A stretch of 64,000 nucleotides of DNA, taken from positions 124,001 to 188,000 of the forward strand of contig JAEEWT010000004.1 of NCBI GenBank assembly GCA_016287755.1, written 5' to 3'. Below are positions 44,479 through 52,941 of the stretch, piece after piece (positions within the stretch are counted from its first letter, which is position 1; every line of letters begins with the position of its first letter). The notes under the pieces were generated by a model. The model saw nothing but the letters and a program-made list of their open reading frames with translations. It made no database searches and was not told the origin of the DNA. The stretch comes from Prevotella sp. GTDB lineage: Bacteria > Bacteroidota > Bacteroidia > Bacteroidales > Bacteroidaceae. The position numbers and the translations under genes were made by a program.

Positions 44479-45645
44479 ATGCATATTGACAGACAGACCT
44501 TCGATGGGGTGCAAACCCCGGTATATGTACTGGAAGAGGAACTGCTGCGCAGGAACCTGCAACTGATTGCGGGTGTAGCAGAAGATGCAGGGGTGGAAAT
44601 CATCCTGGCATACAAGGCGTATGCGCTGTGGAAGACCTTTCCCATCTTCCGGGAGTATATCCATGCTACTACAGCCAGTTCGTTGTATGAGGCAAGACTG
44701 GCAGCAGAAGAGTTTGGGGAGAAGGCGCACACCTATTCGCCTGCCTATACCGATAAGGACTTTGATGAGATCGTTCGCTGCTCCAGTCATCTGACCTTCA
44801 ACTCGCTGTCGCAGTATGAACGTTTCCATGAACGCATAGAGGGAAAGTGCTCTATCGGACTGCGTATCAACCCCGGCTATTCGGAGGTGGAAACACTGCT
44901 CTATAACCCTTGTGCCCCTGGAACCCGCTTTGGGGTGCGTGCCGACAAGTTGCCGAAACAGCTGCCGAATGATATAGAGGGTTTCCATTGTCATTGTCAT
45001 TGCGAGAGCGGAGCGGATGTGTTTGAACGCACGTTGGCGCATATTGAGGAACAGTTTTCGCCTTGGTTCGACCAACTGAAATGGATTAACTTTGGTGGAG
45101 GGCATCTCATGACAAGGAAAGACTATGATGTGCCCCACCTTATTTATATATTAAAAGGACTCAAACAGCGTTATCCCCACCTGAGGGTTATCCTCGAGCC
45201 AGGAAGCGCCTTTGCTTGGCAAACCGGTCCGCTGGTAGCTGAAGTGGTTGACATCGTGGAGGACCAGGGAATCCGTACGGCCATTCTTAACGTCAGCTTC
45301 ACTTGTCATATGCCCGACTGTCTTGAAATGCCTTACTATCCCGAAGTGAGAGGTGCTAAACATATAGATCCTTCTTCATTCCACACTCCACACTCCTCAT
45401 TCCACACTTATCGATTAGGCGGTAACAGTTGTCTCAGCGGCGACTATATGGGCTTCTGGCAGTTCGATCATGAACTGAGGGTGGGAGAGCGCATCATCTT
45501 CGAGGATATGCTGCACTATACCACCGTGAAGACCAATATGTTCAACGGCGTGCCTCATCCTGCCATTGCTTTCCTGCATGCCGACGGTGAACTGGAAATG
45601 CTGAGGGAATACAGCTATGAGGATTATAAAAATCGCATGGATTGA
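44479..45645 (+). CDS. nspC: Carboxynorspermidine decarboxylase with in-frame repeat insertion
   Basis: A 388-residue fold-type III PLP enzyme. The Schiff-base lysine is Lys46 (ILAYKAYALW), with HCHCE, FGGGH and the specificity loop NVSFTCHMPDCLEMPYYPEVRGA, and LGGNSCLSGDYMGFW near the C-terminus. NspC decarboxylates carboxynorspermidine or carboxyspermidine, the last step of the alternative polyamine route. At about residues 298-310 (45370-45408) it carries SSFHTPHSSFHT, encoded by the same CATTCCACACTCC repeat found between other genes. It is followed by the tRNA cluster. Confidence 0.88.
   Translation: MHIDRQTFDGVQTPVYVLEEELLRRNLQLIAGVAEDAGVEIILAYKAYALWKTFPIFREYIHATTASSLYEARLAAEEFGEKAHTYSPAYTDKDFDEIVRCSSHLTFNSLSQYERFHERIEGKCSIGLRINPGYSEVETLLYNPCAPGTRFGVRADKLPKQLPNDIEGFHCHCHCESGADVFERTLAHIEEQFSPWFDQLKWINFGGGHLMTRKDYDVPHLIYILKGLKQRYPHLRVILEPGSAFAWQTGPLVAEVVDIVEDQGIRTAILNVSFTCHMPDCLEMPYYPEVRGAKHIDPSSFHTPHSSFHTYRLGGNSCLSGDYMGFWQFDHELRVGERIIFEDMLHYTTVKTNMFNGVPHPAIAFLHADGELEMLREYSYEDYKNRMD
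45370..45408 (+). repeat. Simple repeat inserted in frame inside nspC
   Basis: TCTTCATTCCACACTCC followed by ACACTCCTCATTCCACAC encodes SSFHTPHSSFHT between the conserved YYPEVRGA and YRLGGNSC segments of NspC. It belongs to the same family as 4497-4540 and the arms at 14739/14822. Length and frame are kept. Confidence 0.75.
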
Positions 45646-45665
45646 AAAAAAAGCGGAGAAAAGTT

Positions 45666-45695
45666 TTGGTGATTCAGGAAAATGTATTACCTTTG
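45666..45695 (+). promoter_or_regulatory. Promoter of the tRNA cluster
   Basis: TTG (45666-45668) is 19 bp from TACCTTTG (45688-45695), a full -33/-7 match. About 110 bp of leader precede the first tRNA. It includes GCAAGCGAGAGC and GCCGAGCGTAGCCG stretches that may fold. Confidence 0.65.
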
Positions 45696-45808
45696 CATCC
45701 GCAATCGAGAGAGATAGCTTATAACAATGCGGAATTTTCGTGCAAGCGAGAGCAAAAAGTTCACTTTCTGCCGAGCGTAGCCGAAAAAACCGATTGTTCG
45801 TAGAACAA

Positions 45809-45881
45809 GCGGAAATAGCTCAGTTGGTAGAGCACAACCTTGCCAAGGTTGGGGTCGCGGGTCCGAGTCCCGTTTTCCGCT
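45809..45881 (+). tRNA. tRNA-Gly (GCC), copy 1
   Basis: A 73-base cloverleaf: acceptor GCGGAAA/TTTCCGC, D stem GCTC/GAGC, anticodon stem CAACC/GGTTG with loop TTGCCAA (anticodon GCC), and T stem GCGGG/CCCGT. The T after the acceptor is the discriminator. A following CCA is probably chance, because copy 2 lacks it. Confidence 0.96.
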
Positions 45882-45932
45882 CCACACATTCTGAATGACA
45901 ACGAAGAATAAACATCGTTTGTTCGCGTGTTT

Positions 45933-46014
45933 GCCCAGGTGGCGGAATTGGTAGACGCGCACGTTTCAGGTGCGTGTGCCGCGAGGTGTGCAGGTTCGAG
46001 TCCTGTTCTGGGCA
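45933..46014 (+). tRNA. tRNA-Leu (CAG)
   Basis: An 82-base class II tRNA: acceptor GCCCAGG/TCTGGGC, anticodon stem CACGT/GCGTG with loop TTCAGGT (anticodon CAG), a variable arm, and T-loop GGTTCGAGTCC. It is flanked by an exact 13-bp inverted repeat (45887-45899 and 46019-46031). Confidence 0.93.
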
Positions 46015-46040
46015 CTATGTCATTCAGAATGCTTTTTGTT

Positions 46041-46124
46041 GGAGAGGTGGCGGAATTGGTAGACGCGCTACTTTGAGGGGGTAGTGTCAAGTGCGACGTG
46101 GGAGTTCGAGTCTCCTCCTCTTCA
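46041..46124 (+). tRNA. tRNA-Leu (GAG)
   Basis: An 84-base class II tRNA: acceptor GGAGAGG/CCTCTTC, anticodon stem CTACT/GGTAG with loop TTGAGGG (anticodon GAG), and variable arm TGTCAAGTGCGACG. Its D arm GGCGGAATTGGTAGACGCG is the same as in the Leu(CAG) gene. Confidence 0.93.
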
Positions 46125-46142
46125 CTTTAGTCTGAAAAACAA

Positions 46143-46215
46143 GCGGAAATAGCTCAGTTGGTAGAGCACAACCTTGCCAAGGTTGGGGTCGCGGGTCCGA
46201 GTCCCGTTTTCCGCT
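46143..46215 (+). tRNA. tRNA-Gly (GCC), copy 2
   Basis: 73 bases identical to copy 1 at 45809-45881, anticodon GCC. The 3' flank lacks an encoded CCA. The block tRNA-Gly ... tRNA-Leu ... tRNA-Leu ... tRNA-Gly is all on the + strand and probably one transcript. Confidence 0.96.
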
Positions 46216-46277
46216 CTTTATGAAAGAGATCTTCCTTTTGTTGGAAGGTAGTGATAACAAAGAAAAACAAACCCTAA

Positions 46278-46823
46278 ATGAATCTGTATTTAAGGTATTT
46301 TGATAATGAGACATTGGTGTATAATGTCGAAGAGGCTATCGATTTTCTGAAGTCTATTCCTGAGATTGGAATGACTCCGGAACTGGAAGCCGACGTGCGT
46401 GATTATATTGGAAGCGAAGTGTACTATCCCAAGAGATATAAGGTACGTCCCCGTGTGTATTTCATCATCATCAAGACTGAAGCCGCTACCATGATGGACT
46501 TCAAGCAAAAGAAAGCGCTGCGCTCGAATGCTCCTGAAGGCGATCACCGTGAAACAGTTGCTCCAGCCGTGGCACGACTGAGTGAGAAACGTGAGGGTTG
46601 GTATGAGGCTTCGTTGACATTCAAACGGGTGGTACTGATTCCATCAACTGGGAAGCATGAATACCGCGACACACAGTTCGTGGCTAACGTGAAGGCTTTT
46701 AGCGGACAGGATGCTTATAACAGGGTGGTGGAACATCTGCGTGAGAGAGTTGATAATCGCAGCCAGTTCCCCTCAGCCAAGGGTAAGAACTTCAAGTTCA
46801 AGTACTTGGGAATGTGGAAATAA
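46278..46823 (+). CDS. Conserved-looking cytoplasmic protein of unknown function
   Basis: A 181-residue protein without signal peptide or membrane helix: MNLYLRYFDNETLVYNVEEAIDFLKSIPEIGMTPELEADVRDYIGSEVYYPKRYKVRPRVYFIIIKT at the start and YLGMWK at the end. It is basic in the middle, with LSEKREGWYEASLTFKRVVL...YRDTQFVANVKAFSGQDAYNRVVEHLRERV. I do not recognise the family. It lies between the tRNA cluster and ssb, so it may be part of the ssb-gldE-PPTase transcript. Confidence 0.7.
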   Translation: MNLYLRYFDNETLVYNVEEAIDFLKSIPEIGMTPELEADVRDYIGSEVYYPKRYKVRPRVYFIIIKTEAATMMDFKQKKALRSNAPEGDHRETVAPAVARLSEKREGWYEASLTFKRVVLIPSTGKHEYRDTQFVANVKAFSGQDAYNRVVEHLRERVDNRSQFPSAKGKNFKFKYLGMWK

Positions 46824-46853
46824 ATTATTGTTGAACCTATCCATTTGAATACG

Positions 46854-47261
46854 ATGAATAAAGTAATGCTTATTGGAAATGTCGGAAAGGATCCTGAAGT
46901 ACGCTATTATGAACAGGATCAGGCCGTGGCTCAGGTTAGATTAGCCACAACAGAGAAAGGCTATACACTGCAAAATGGAACGCAGGTTCCTGACAGGACC
47001 GACTGGCATAACGTTGTTTTTTTCAGAGGACTGGCCAAGGTGGTTGAGAAATATGTGCATAAGGGCGACAAGCTGTATGTGGAAGGAAGAATACGCTATC
47101 GCAGTTATGACGACCAAAAGGGCATCAAACAATATGTAACTGAAATCTATGCGGATAACATGGAGATGCTCAGTCCGAGACAAAACTCACCTGCAGAACA
47201 GCCGACTATGGTTTCTGAAAGTCCCATTCAACCGGAAGATAATGATCGACTTCCCTTTTAA
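46854..47261 (+). CDS. ssb: Single-stranded DNA-binding protein
   Basis: About 135 residues from the ATG at 46854 (MNKVMLIGNVGKDPEVRY; a TTG three codons upstream is less likely). It has an OB-fold (VAQVRLATTEK...TDWHNVVFFRGLAKVVEKYVHKGDKLYVEGRIRYRSY) and an acidic C-terminal tip ending DNDRLPF, the peptide that binds repair and replication proteins. It coats single-stranded DNA. gldE starts 3 bp after its stop. Confidence 0.94.
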   Translation: MNKVMLIGNVGKDPEVRYYEQDQAVAQVRLATTEKGYTLQNGTQVPDRTDWHNVVFFRGLAKVVEKYVHKGDKLYVEGRIRYRSYDDQKGIKQYVTEIYADNMEMLSPRQNSPAEQPTMVSESPIQPEDNDRLPF

Positions 47262-47264
47262 TGT

Positions 47265-48599
47265 ATGAATCCATCATTTTTTGTTGAAATAGCCCAAACG
47301 ACAGAGATTCTGCCTCTTACTACGGGCGTTGTAGTGGCTGCCGTCTTGGCAGCCCTGCTGCTTATTGTATCAGGATTAGCCAGCGGTTCCGAAATCGCTA
47401 TCTTCAGTCTTTCGCCGACGGATGTCGCTGAACTGGACGGGGAGAAACGCAGTGCGGACGAGATGATTCAGTGTCTGCGTGAAGACTCGGAACGTACGCT
47501 TGCCACGATCCTGATTGCCAATAATTTTGTGAACGTGACCATTATCATGCTCTTTAACTATGTCTTCTCACACCTGGTGGTGTTTAAGCAGACATGGGTG
47601 GAGTTCGTGTGTATATCGGTACTGCTGACATTCCTCCTCCTGCTGTTTGGAGAGATTATACCAAAGGTGTTTGCCCGTCAGAACTCATTGTCGTTCTGTC
47701 GCCGCGTGGCTAATTCCATTATGTTCTTCAGAAAACTGTTCTGGCCCTTGGAGAATGTGCTGCTTAGCAGCGGTTTCCTAGCAGAGAGGGTGCTGCAGCC
47801 CGACAGTCATATACTGAGTGTGGATGATCTGGAGCAGGCATTGGATCTGACCGACAAGGAGGAGATCAAGGATGATCAGCGCATGCTGAGGGGTATCATC
47901 CGCTTCAGTGATGAGACCGTGAAAGAGGTGATGACCAGTAGGCAGGATGTGGTTGACCTGAATATCAAGAGTAGTTTCCGCGATGTACTGCAGTGCATTG
48001 TGGAGAATAACTATAGTAGGATTCCGGTGTATCAGAACAACTCTGATAATATCCGTGGTGTGCTCTACATCAAAGACTTATTGCCACATCTCGGTAAACC
48101 GTCCACATTCCGCTGGCAGAGTCTGATCCGTTCGCCATACTTTGTTCCCGAAACGAAGAAGATTGACGACCTGCTCCGTGAGTTCCAGGAGAACAAGGTG
48201 CATATTGCTATCGTTGTAGATGAGTTCGGCGGCACCAGTGGTATCGTTACCTTGGAGGACATCTTGGAGGAGATTGTAGGTGAGATCAATGATGAGTACG
48301 ATGATGAAGAGAAGACTTACACTCGACTGAATAAGAATACTTATATCTTTGAGGGTAAGACCTTGTTGAGCGATTTCTGCCGAATCCTCGAGGTGAACGA
48401 TGAGGAGTTTGCCGAAGTGGAAGGCGATGCAGATACATTGGCCGGTCTCTTGCTGGAAATCAAAGGTGATTTCCCTGTCATTCATGAGAAACTGGAATAT
48501 CGGAACTATTTGTTCGAGATAATGGAACTGGAGGAACGACGAATCTCACGGGTAAAGGTTGTGATTCGTGAGAAGAACGACGAGCCGACAGACAAATAA
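47265..48599 (+). CDS. gldE: GldE-like CNNM/CBS-domain membrane protein
   Basis: A 444-residue protein with the HlyC/CorC plan. An N-terminal CNNM membrane domain (ALLLIVSGLASGSEIAIFSLSPTDV... up to about 200) is followed by two CBS domains (VMTSRQDVVDLNIKSSFRDVLQCIVENNYSRIPVY; VVDEFGGTSGIVTLEDILEEIVGEINDEYD) and a C-terminal CorC_HlyC transporter-associated domain. In Bacteroidota this gene, next to ssb and a PPTase, is named gldE (gliding-motility associated), though gliding is not expected here. It may act in magnesium or cation export. Confidence 0.85.
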   Translation: MNPSFFVEIAQTTEILPLTTGVVVAAVLAALLLIVSGLASGSEIAIFSLSPTDVAELDGEKRSADEMIQCLREDSERTLATILIANNFVNVTIIMLFNYVFSHLVVFKQTWVEFVCISVLLTFLLLLFGEIIPKVFARQNSLSFCRRVANSIMFFRKLFWPLENVLLSSGFLAERVLQPDSHILSVDDLEQALDLTDKEEIKDDQRMLRGIIRFSDETVKEVMTSRQDVVDLNIKSSFRDVLQCIVENNYSRIPVYQNNSDNIRGVLYIKDLLPHLGKPSTFRWQSLIRSPYFVPETKKIDDLLREFQENKVHIAIVVDEFGGTSGIVTLEDILEEIVGEINDEYDDEEKTYTRLNKNTYIFEGKTLLSDFCRILEVNDEEFAEVEGDADTLAGLLLEIKGDFPVIHEKLEYRNYLFEIMELEERRISRVKVVIREKNDEPTDK

Positions 48600-48604
48600 A
48601 CAGT

Positions 48605-49201
48605 ATGCCTTTACTGAGAGTGACGCATATCGATGAGCATGTCATCCTCGGCATCTGGGAGATGACAGAGCATCCGTCGGCATTCCCTGAGTGGTATGAG
48701 GAGGCCCGTAAACGGTTTCATGCTGAAGGGAGGCAACGGGAGTATGTATGTGTGCGTGCCTTATTACGCCAGATGACCGATGGTGATGCGTCATGGGCCA
48801 TCTCTCATGAACAAAGTGGAAAACCTGTTCTGCAGAATGGATGGAAGATCAGTATCAGTCATACGAAAGGCTTCTGCTGTGTAATCATATCGCCCGACCA
48901 TGAAGTGGCGGTGGACATTGAATATACCAGTGATCGCGTGAACAGAATAGCGCATATGTTCATCAGAGAGGATGAACAGGCAGATACCATAGATGAGAAA
49001 CTGATTCATTGGAGTGCGAAGGAAACCATGTACAAGCTGTACTCTTCCGACCGACTGGCGTTGGATGAGATACGGCTCCTTCGCTTTTCCTTGCAGAAGC
49101 AGGGTGTTGTGCTAACGGAGAATATGCGGCGCAACGCCACCGTAGAGATAAATTATGAGATTACGCCTTCTTTTGTTCTGACTTACGCTGTTCTGACTTA
49201 G
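48605..49201 (+). CDS. 4'-phosphopantetheinyl transferase (Sfp superfamily)
   Basis: A 198-residue protein with the Sfp motifs: ISHTKGFCCVII, VAVDIEYTSDRVNRIA (magnesium-binding Asp and Glu) and WSAKETMYKLYS. It moves the phosphopantetheine arm of CoA onto carrier proteins. It starts 5 bp after gldE, an arrangement I know from other Bacteroidales. Its 3' end overlaps the convergent helicase gene by 41 bp. Confidence 0.88.
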   Translation: MPLLRVTHIDEHVILGIWEMTEHPSAFPEWYEEARKRFHAEGRQREYVCVRALLRQMTDGDASWAISHEQSGKPVLQNGWKISISHTKGFCCVIISPDHEVAVDIEYTSDRVNRIAHMFIREDEQADTIDEKLIHWSAKETMYKLYSSDRLALDEIRLLRFSLQKQGVVLTENMRRNATVEINYEITPSFVLTYAVLT

Positions 49202-50480
49202 CTTTCCTGCGGGGCTTCCTGCGGTTGTCGCCTCGATTCTTTCCTCCTTCTGACTTCTTACCATGGCGATGGAAGACGGCACGTGGCGTCTTCTTGTACA
49301 TAGGACGGTATTCTGGTCCTTCCATACCATTGGGAAGGGGAACTTTCTCTACTGTCTTCTCAAGGAACTGCTCAATCCTGATGAAGTCGCGTATCTCCCA
49401 TCCACGCACCAAGGTGATAGCTTTACCATCACGTTCAGCCCTTGCTGTTCGCCCAATGCGGTGAACATAATCCTCACAGTCGCGTGGTACATCGAAATTG
49501 ATGACCGTAGCGATATCGTCGATATCAATGCCTCGAGCCACAATATCGGTAGCCACCAAAACATCCACCTGTCCGCTCTTGAAACGATACATCACCTCAT
49601 CGCGCTCGGCTTGAGAAAGGTCGGAATGCATCTCGGCGCAGTTTACATGCATAGCCCTCAGACTGCGGTTGATATCTTTCACCTTGAGCTTACTTGAGGA
49701 GAATATAATCACGCGCTTGAGCTCGTCGTTCTTAAATAAATGGTTTAAGATACGTAGCTTCTGAGTCTCATGACAGACGTAGGCCATCTGATGGATCTTC
49801 TCGGCAGGCTTACTCACAGCCAGCTTTATTACGGCAGGATTCTTGAGTAGCGTACGTGCCAATTCCTCTATCTTATGCGGCATCGTGGCAGAGAACATGA
49901 TGGTCTGACAAGTGGGCGGTATAAGCTTAGCAATGGAAAGGATATCATCGCTAAAACCCATGTCGAGCATACGGTCGGCCTCATCGAGGATAAAGAAGGA
50001 TACCTGACTGAGATCCACATTTCCCATATTGATGTGACTGCGCAGTCTTCCAGGTGTGGCAATGATCATGTCAGCTCCCATTCGCATACTCTTATACTCC
50101 TGATCATATCTGTTACCGTCGTTACCGCCATAAACAGCCAGACTACTCACTGATGGCATGTAGTAGGCAAAGCCCTGCATGGCTTGGTCGATCTGCTGTG
50201 CCAGCTCTCGGGTAGGACTCATGATCACGCAGTTGATGGCATTCTCAGGAAACACCTTCTCGGTGTCACCGATGAAGACACTGCCATCGTCGAGCATGCT
50301 GAGCACCGGCAACAGATAGGCTGCCGTTTTTCCCGTTCCCGTCTGTGCCACTCCCAGCACATCTCTTCCTTTCAGAATCTCGGGGATGCACTTCTCTTGT
50401 ACTGGCGTGCAAGTGGTGAAATTCATCGCATCCAGTGCATCAAGGGCGTGGTCGTTGAGGTCTAAATCATAAAAATCCAT
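49161..50480 (-). CDS. DEAD-box RNA helicase, RhlE-like
   Basis: About 439 residues from the ATG at 50480 (MDFYDLDLNDHAL). All helicase motifs are present in order: Q motif, AQTGTGKT, PTRELAQQ, GGNDG, TPGRL, DEAD, SAT, ARGIDIDD and HRIGRTAR. The tail is highly basic (KKSEGGKNRGDNRRKPRRKAKSEQ). It unwinds short RNA duplexes in ribosome assembly or RNA decay. It is the last gene on the - strand of the lon-tgt-lptF group, 60 bp after lptF/G. Confidence 0.93.
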   Translation of the reverse strand: MDFYDLDLNDHALDALDAMNFTTCTPVQEKCIPEILKGRDVLGVAQTGTGKTAAYLLPVLSMLDDGSVFIGDTEKVFPENAINCVIMSPTRELAQQIDQAMQGFAYYMPSVSSLAVYGGNDGNRYDQEYKSMRMGADMIIATPGRLRSHINMGNVDLSQVSFFILDEADRMLDMGFSDDILSIAKLIPPTCQTIMFSATMPHKIEELARTLLKNPAVIKLAVSKPAEKIHQMAYVCHETQKLRILNHLFKNDELKRVIIFSSSKLKVKDINRSLRAMHVNCAEMHSDLSQAERDEVMYRFKSGQVDVLVATDIVARGIDIDDIATVINFDVPRDCEDYVHRIGRTARAERDGKAITLVRGWEIRDFIRIEQFLEKTVEKVPLPNGMEGPEYRPMYKKTPRAVFHRHGKKSEGGKNRGDNRRKPRRKAKSEQRKSEQKKA

Positions 50481-50540
50481 ATATGCTATCCTATTCTTTT
50501 CGTTATTCACTTGAGCATGGTTCCTATGTTGGAACGTGCA

Positions 50541-51791
50541 TTAATTAGGTGCCTTCCTGTAGCAGAAGTATGCTATGAAGGTAAATATGATGTTGGGAAG
50601 CCATGCTGCCAGCATCGGCGGTGTGTTCGCATTGATGGCGAACGTGGAGGAGACGGTCTGCAACATGATATAGCCAAAGCTGAGTGCCAGACCGATACCT
50701 AAGTAAAGTCCCATGCCTCCTTTCCGTTTCCTTGAGGAGAGCGATACACCGATGGTGGTCAGGATAAATGAGGCAAAAGAGGAAGCGATGCGCTTATGGT
50801 ATTCCACCTCGTACTGAACGACATTACTGGAACCGCGGTCAATCTGCTTGTTGATATACTCCCTAAGCTGCGGACTGGTGAAGGTCTCTTGCTGTCCTTT
50901 GGAGAAGACGAGATCGGTGGGCTCCATCATGATAAGCGTATCCAACTTGGCACCGCTGGTGATCTTCTCACGTAGTCCTCGAAGTTCGCGAATCCTCCAT
51001 TGTGAGGCTTTCCAGTGATATTTCGAGTCACTGATGGTGTCGTATTGGATCTCCTGAGCTGTCATATGACTGACCACCTTCTTGTTCTCAAACTTGTCGA
51101 GACAGAACCCATATCCGCGCTTCATCGTGTTATCGTAGTGCTGGATATAGGCGATGACTCCTTTCCCTACCTGCAACTGTACGTTCTCTGCTGAGGTGTT
51201 CTTCCTCTTGTTCTTATAGAGCGTCTCGAAGTTCTGACGGATCACTGTTCCCTTGGGAATGACGTAAGAACCCAGATAGAAAGTCATTAGGGAGATCAAG
51301 GCGGCGGAGATCATATACGGGCGCATCAGTCGTTTGAAACTGACACCTGACGCCAGCATCGAGATGATCTCGGAGTTTCCTGCCAGCTTGGAGGTGAAGA
51401 AGATGACCGCAATGAATACAAACAGCGGACTAAACAGGTTGGCAAAGTAGGGAACGAAGTTCGCATAGTAGTCGAACACGATGGCCTTCAATGGGGCATG
51501 GAACTGCGTAAACTTAGCCAGGTTCTCATTGATGTCGAAGACGATGGAGATGCTGATGATCAGGGCTATGGCAAAGAAATAGGTGCCAATGAACTTACGG
51601 ATGATATAGCGATCAAGAATCTTGATGTAGCGGAACGGATTCAGTTTCTTCATCCATTCCAGACGACGGGCTATGGGTTGCCATTTCTGTTTGATCCATT
51701 GCCAGGCGACAATAAACCATTTGAGATGACGGTCTGCCCATCTGCGTATCTTCAGCCGTTTTCTATGTTTCCTGATCTCTGCGTATTGCAT
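50541..51791 (-). CDS. LptF/LptG-family lipopolysaccharide export permease
   Basis: A 416-residue protein with the YjgP/YjgQ fold. Helices lie near 70-90, 110-130 and 155-175, then a periplasmic beta region and three C-terminal helices (SFASFILTTIGVSLSSRKRKGGMGLYLGIGLALSFGYIML). Motif LDRYIIRKFIGTYFFAIALIISISIVFD is typical. Two such proteins with LptB extract lipopolysaccharide from the inner membrane. The first ~46 residues are basic and Trp-rich before the usual MKKLNPFRYI start (51653), so the true start could be there. I kept 51791 because it is 22 bp from tgt and in frame. Confidence 0.88.
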   Translation of the reverse strand: MQYAEIRKHRKRLKIRRWADRHLKWFIVAWQWIKQKWQPIARRLEWMKKLNPFRYIKILDRYIIRKFIGTYFFAIALIISISIVFDINENLAKFTQFHAPLKAIVFDYYANFVPYFANLFSPLFVFIAVIFFTSKLAGNSEIISMLASGVSFKRLMRPYMISAALISLMTFYLGSYVIPKGTVIRQNFETLYKNKRKNTSAENVQLQVGKGVIAYIQHYDNTMKRGYGFCLDKFENKKVVSHMTAQEIQYDTISDSKYHWKASQWRIRELRGLREKITSGAKLDTLIMMEPTDLVFSKGQQETFTSPQLREYINKQIDRGSSNVVQYEVEYHKRIASSFASFILTTIGVSLSSRKRKGGMGLYLGIGLALSFGYIMLQTVSSTFAINANTPPMLAAWLPNIIFTFIAYFCYRKAPN

Positions 51792-51813
51792 AATCTGTTA
51801 TTATCTGTCGTCG

Positions 51814-52941
51814 TTAGACTCTTTTTCCTAAGTTCTCAATTACACTTCGTTTCCATGCAACGAAGTCACCTTGCTCGATGTGCTGACGGGCATCGCCTAC
51901 AAGTCGGAGGTAGAATGCCAGATTATGTATGCTGGCAATCTGCATGGCAAGGAGTTCCTGTGCCTTGAACAGGTGATGCAGGTAGGCCTTGGAATGCAGA
52001 CGGTCGATGTCACAGCCGTCAGGGTCGATGGGGGAGAAATCATTCTCCCATTTCTTGTTCCGCATATTCATCGTTCCCTGATAGGTGAAAAGCATAGCGT
52101 TACGACCGTTGCGGGTTGGCATCACACAGTCGAACATATCCACACCGCGTTCAATGGCCTCGAGAATGTTCTGAGGTGTTCCTACACCCATCAGGTAACG
52201 GGGCTTATCTTTCGGCAGGATATCGTTCACCACTTCGATCATCTCGTACATCACCTCCGTAGGCTCACCCACGGCGAGTCCGCCGATCGCATTGCCATCA
52301 GCACCGAGGTCTGCTATGTACTTAGCTGCCTCCTGACGCAAATCCTTATAGGTGCATCCTTGTACGATGGGGAACAGACTCTGGGAATAGCCATAGAGCG
52401 GTTCGGTCTCGTTGAAACGTTTTATACAGCGGTCGAGCCATCGTTGTGTCAGATCAAGACTCTTCTTGGCATACTGGTAATCGCTCTGTCCGGGAGGGCA
52501 CTCGTCGAACGCCATCATGATATCTGCTCCAATGATACGTTCTGTGTCCATCACGTTCTCTGGTGTGAAGAAATGCTTGGAGCCGTCGATATGTGAACGG
52601 AACTCACAACCTTCGTCACGTAGCTTCCTGATACCAGTCAGGGAAAAGACCTGAAAACCGCCGCTATCAGTGAGGATGGGACGGTCCCATGTGTTGAACT
52701 GATGCAAGCCTCCTGCTGCCCGCAACACCTCCAGTCCGGGGCGCAGGTACAGATGATAGGTGTTTCCCAAGATGATCTGCGCTTTTACCTGTTCGCGCAG
52801 CTCCTGGAAGTGAACACCTTTCACGGCTCCTGCCGTTCCCACAGGCATGAAGATAGGCGTTTTGATCTGTCCGTGATCGGTCGTAATCAGACCGGTACGG
52901 GCATCACTGGCCGGGTCGGTATGCTGCAGTTCGAATGTCAT
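51814..52941 (-). CDS. tgt: Queuine/preQ1 tRNA-ribosyltransferase
   Basis: A 375-residue TIM-barrel enzyme that swaps guanine 34 of Tyr/His/Asp/Asn tRNAs for the queuosine precursor. Motifs: PVGTAGAVKGV, DSGGFQVFSL (general acid-base Asp), FDECPPG, GGLAVGEP and GVDMFDCVMPTRNGR (nucleophilic Asp). In the zinc site the usual CxCxxC is reduced to GCDIDRLHSKAYLHHL: the middle Cys remains and two become Asp. The zinc His in SIHNLAFY is kept. Its start overlaps the lon stop by 4 bp, so the two are coupled. Confidence 0.95.
   Translation of the reverse strand: MTFELQHTDPASDARTGLITTDHGQIKTPIFMPVGTAGAVKGVHFQELREQVKAQIILGNTYHLYLRPGLEVLRAAGGLHQFNTWDRPILTDSGGFQVFSLTGIRKLRDEGCEFRSHIDGSKHFFTPENVMDTERIIGADIMMAFDECPPGQSDYQYAKKSLDLTQRWLDRCIKRFNETEPLYGYSQSLFPIVQGCTYKDLRQEAAKYIADLGADGNAIGGLAVGEPTEVMYEMIEVVNDILPKDKPRYLMGVGTPQNILEAIERGVDMFDCVMPTRNGRNAMLFTYQGTMNMRNKKWENDFSPIDPDGCDIDRLHSKAYLHHLFKAQELLAMQIASIHNLAFYLRLVGDARQHIEQGDFVAWKRSVIENLGKRV

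Noticed and set aside
45882..45884. An encoded CCA end in tRNA-Gly copy 1
   Set aside because: The identical copy 2 and the other tRNAs here lack an encoded CCA, so these three bases are probably incidental.
49161..49201. 41-bp overlap of the PPTase and helicase 3' ends as an unusual feature
   Set aside because: Both ends fit: the PPTase ends normally and the helicase has a usual variable basic tail; such convergent overlaps are common.
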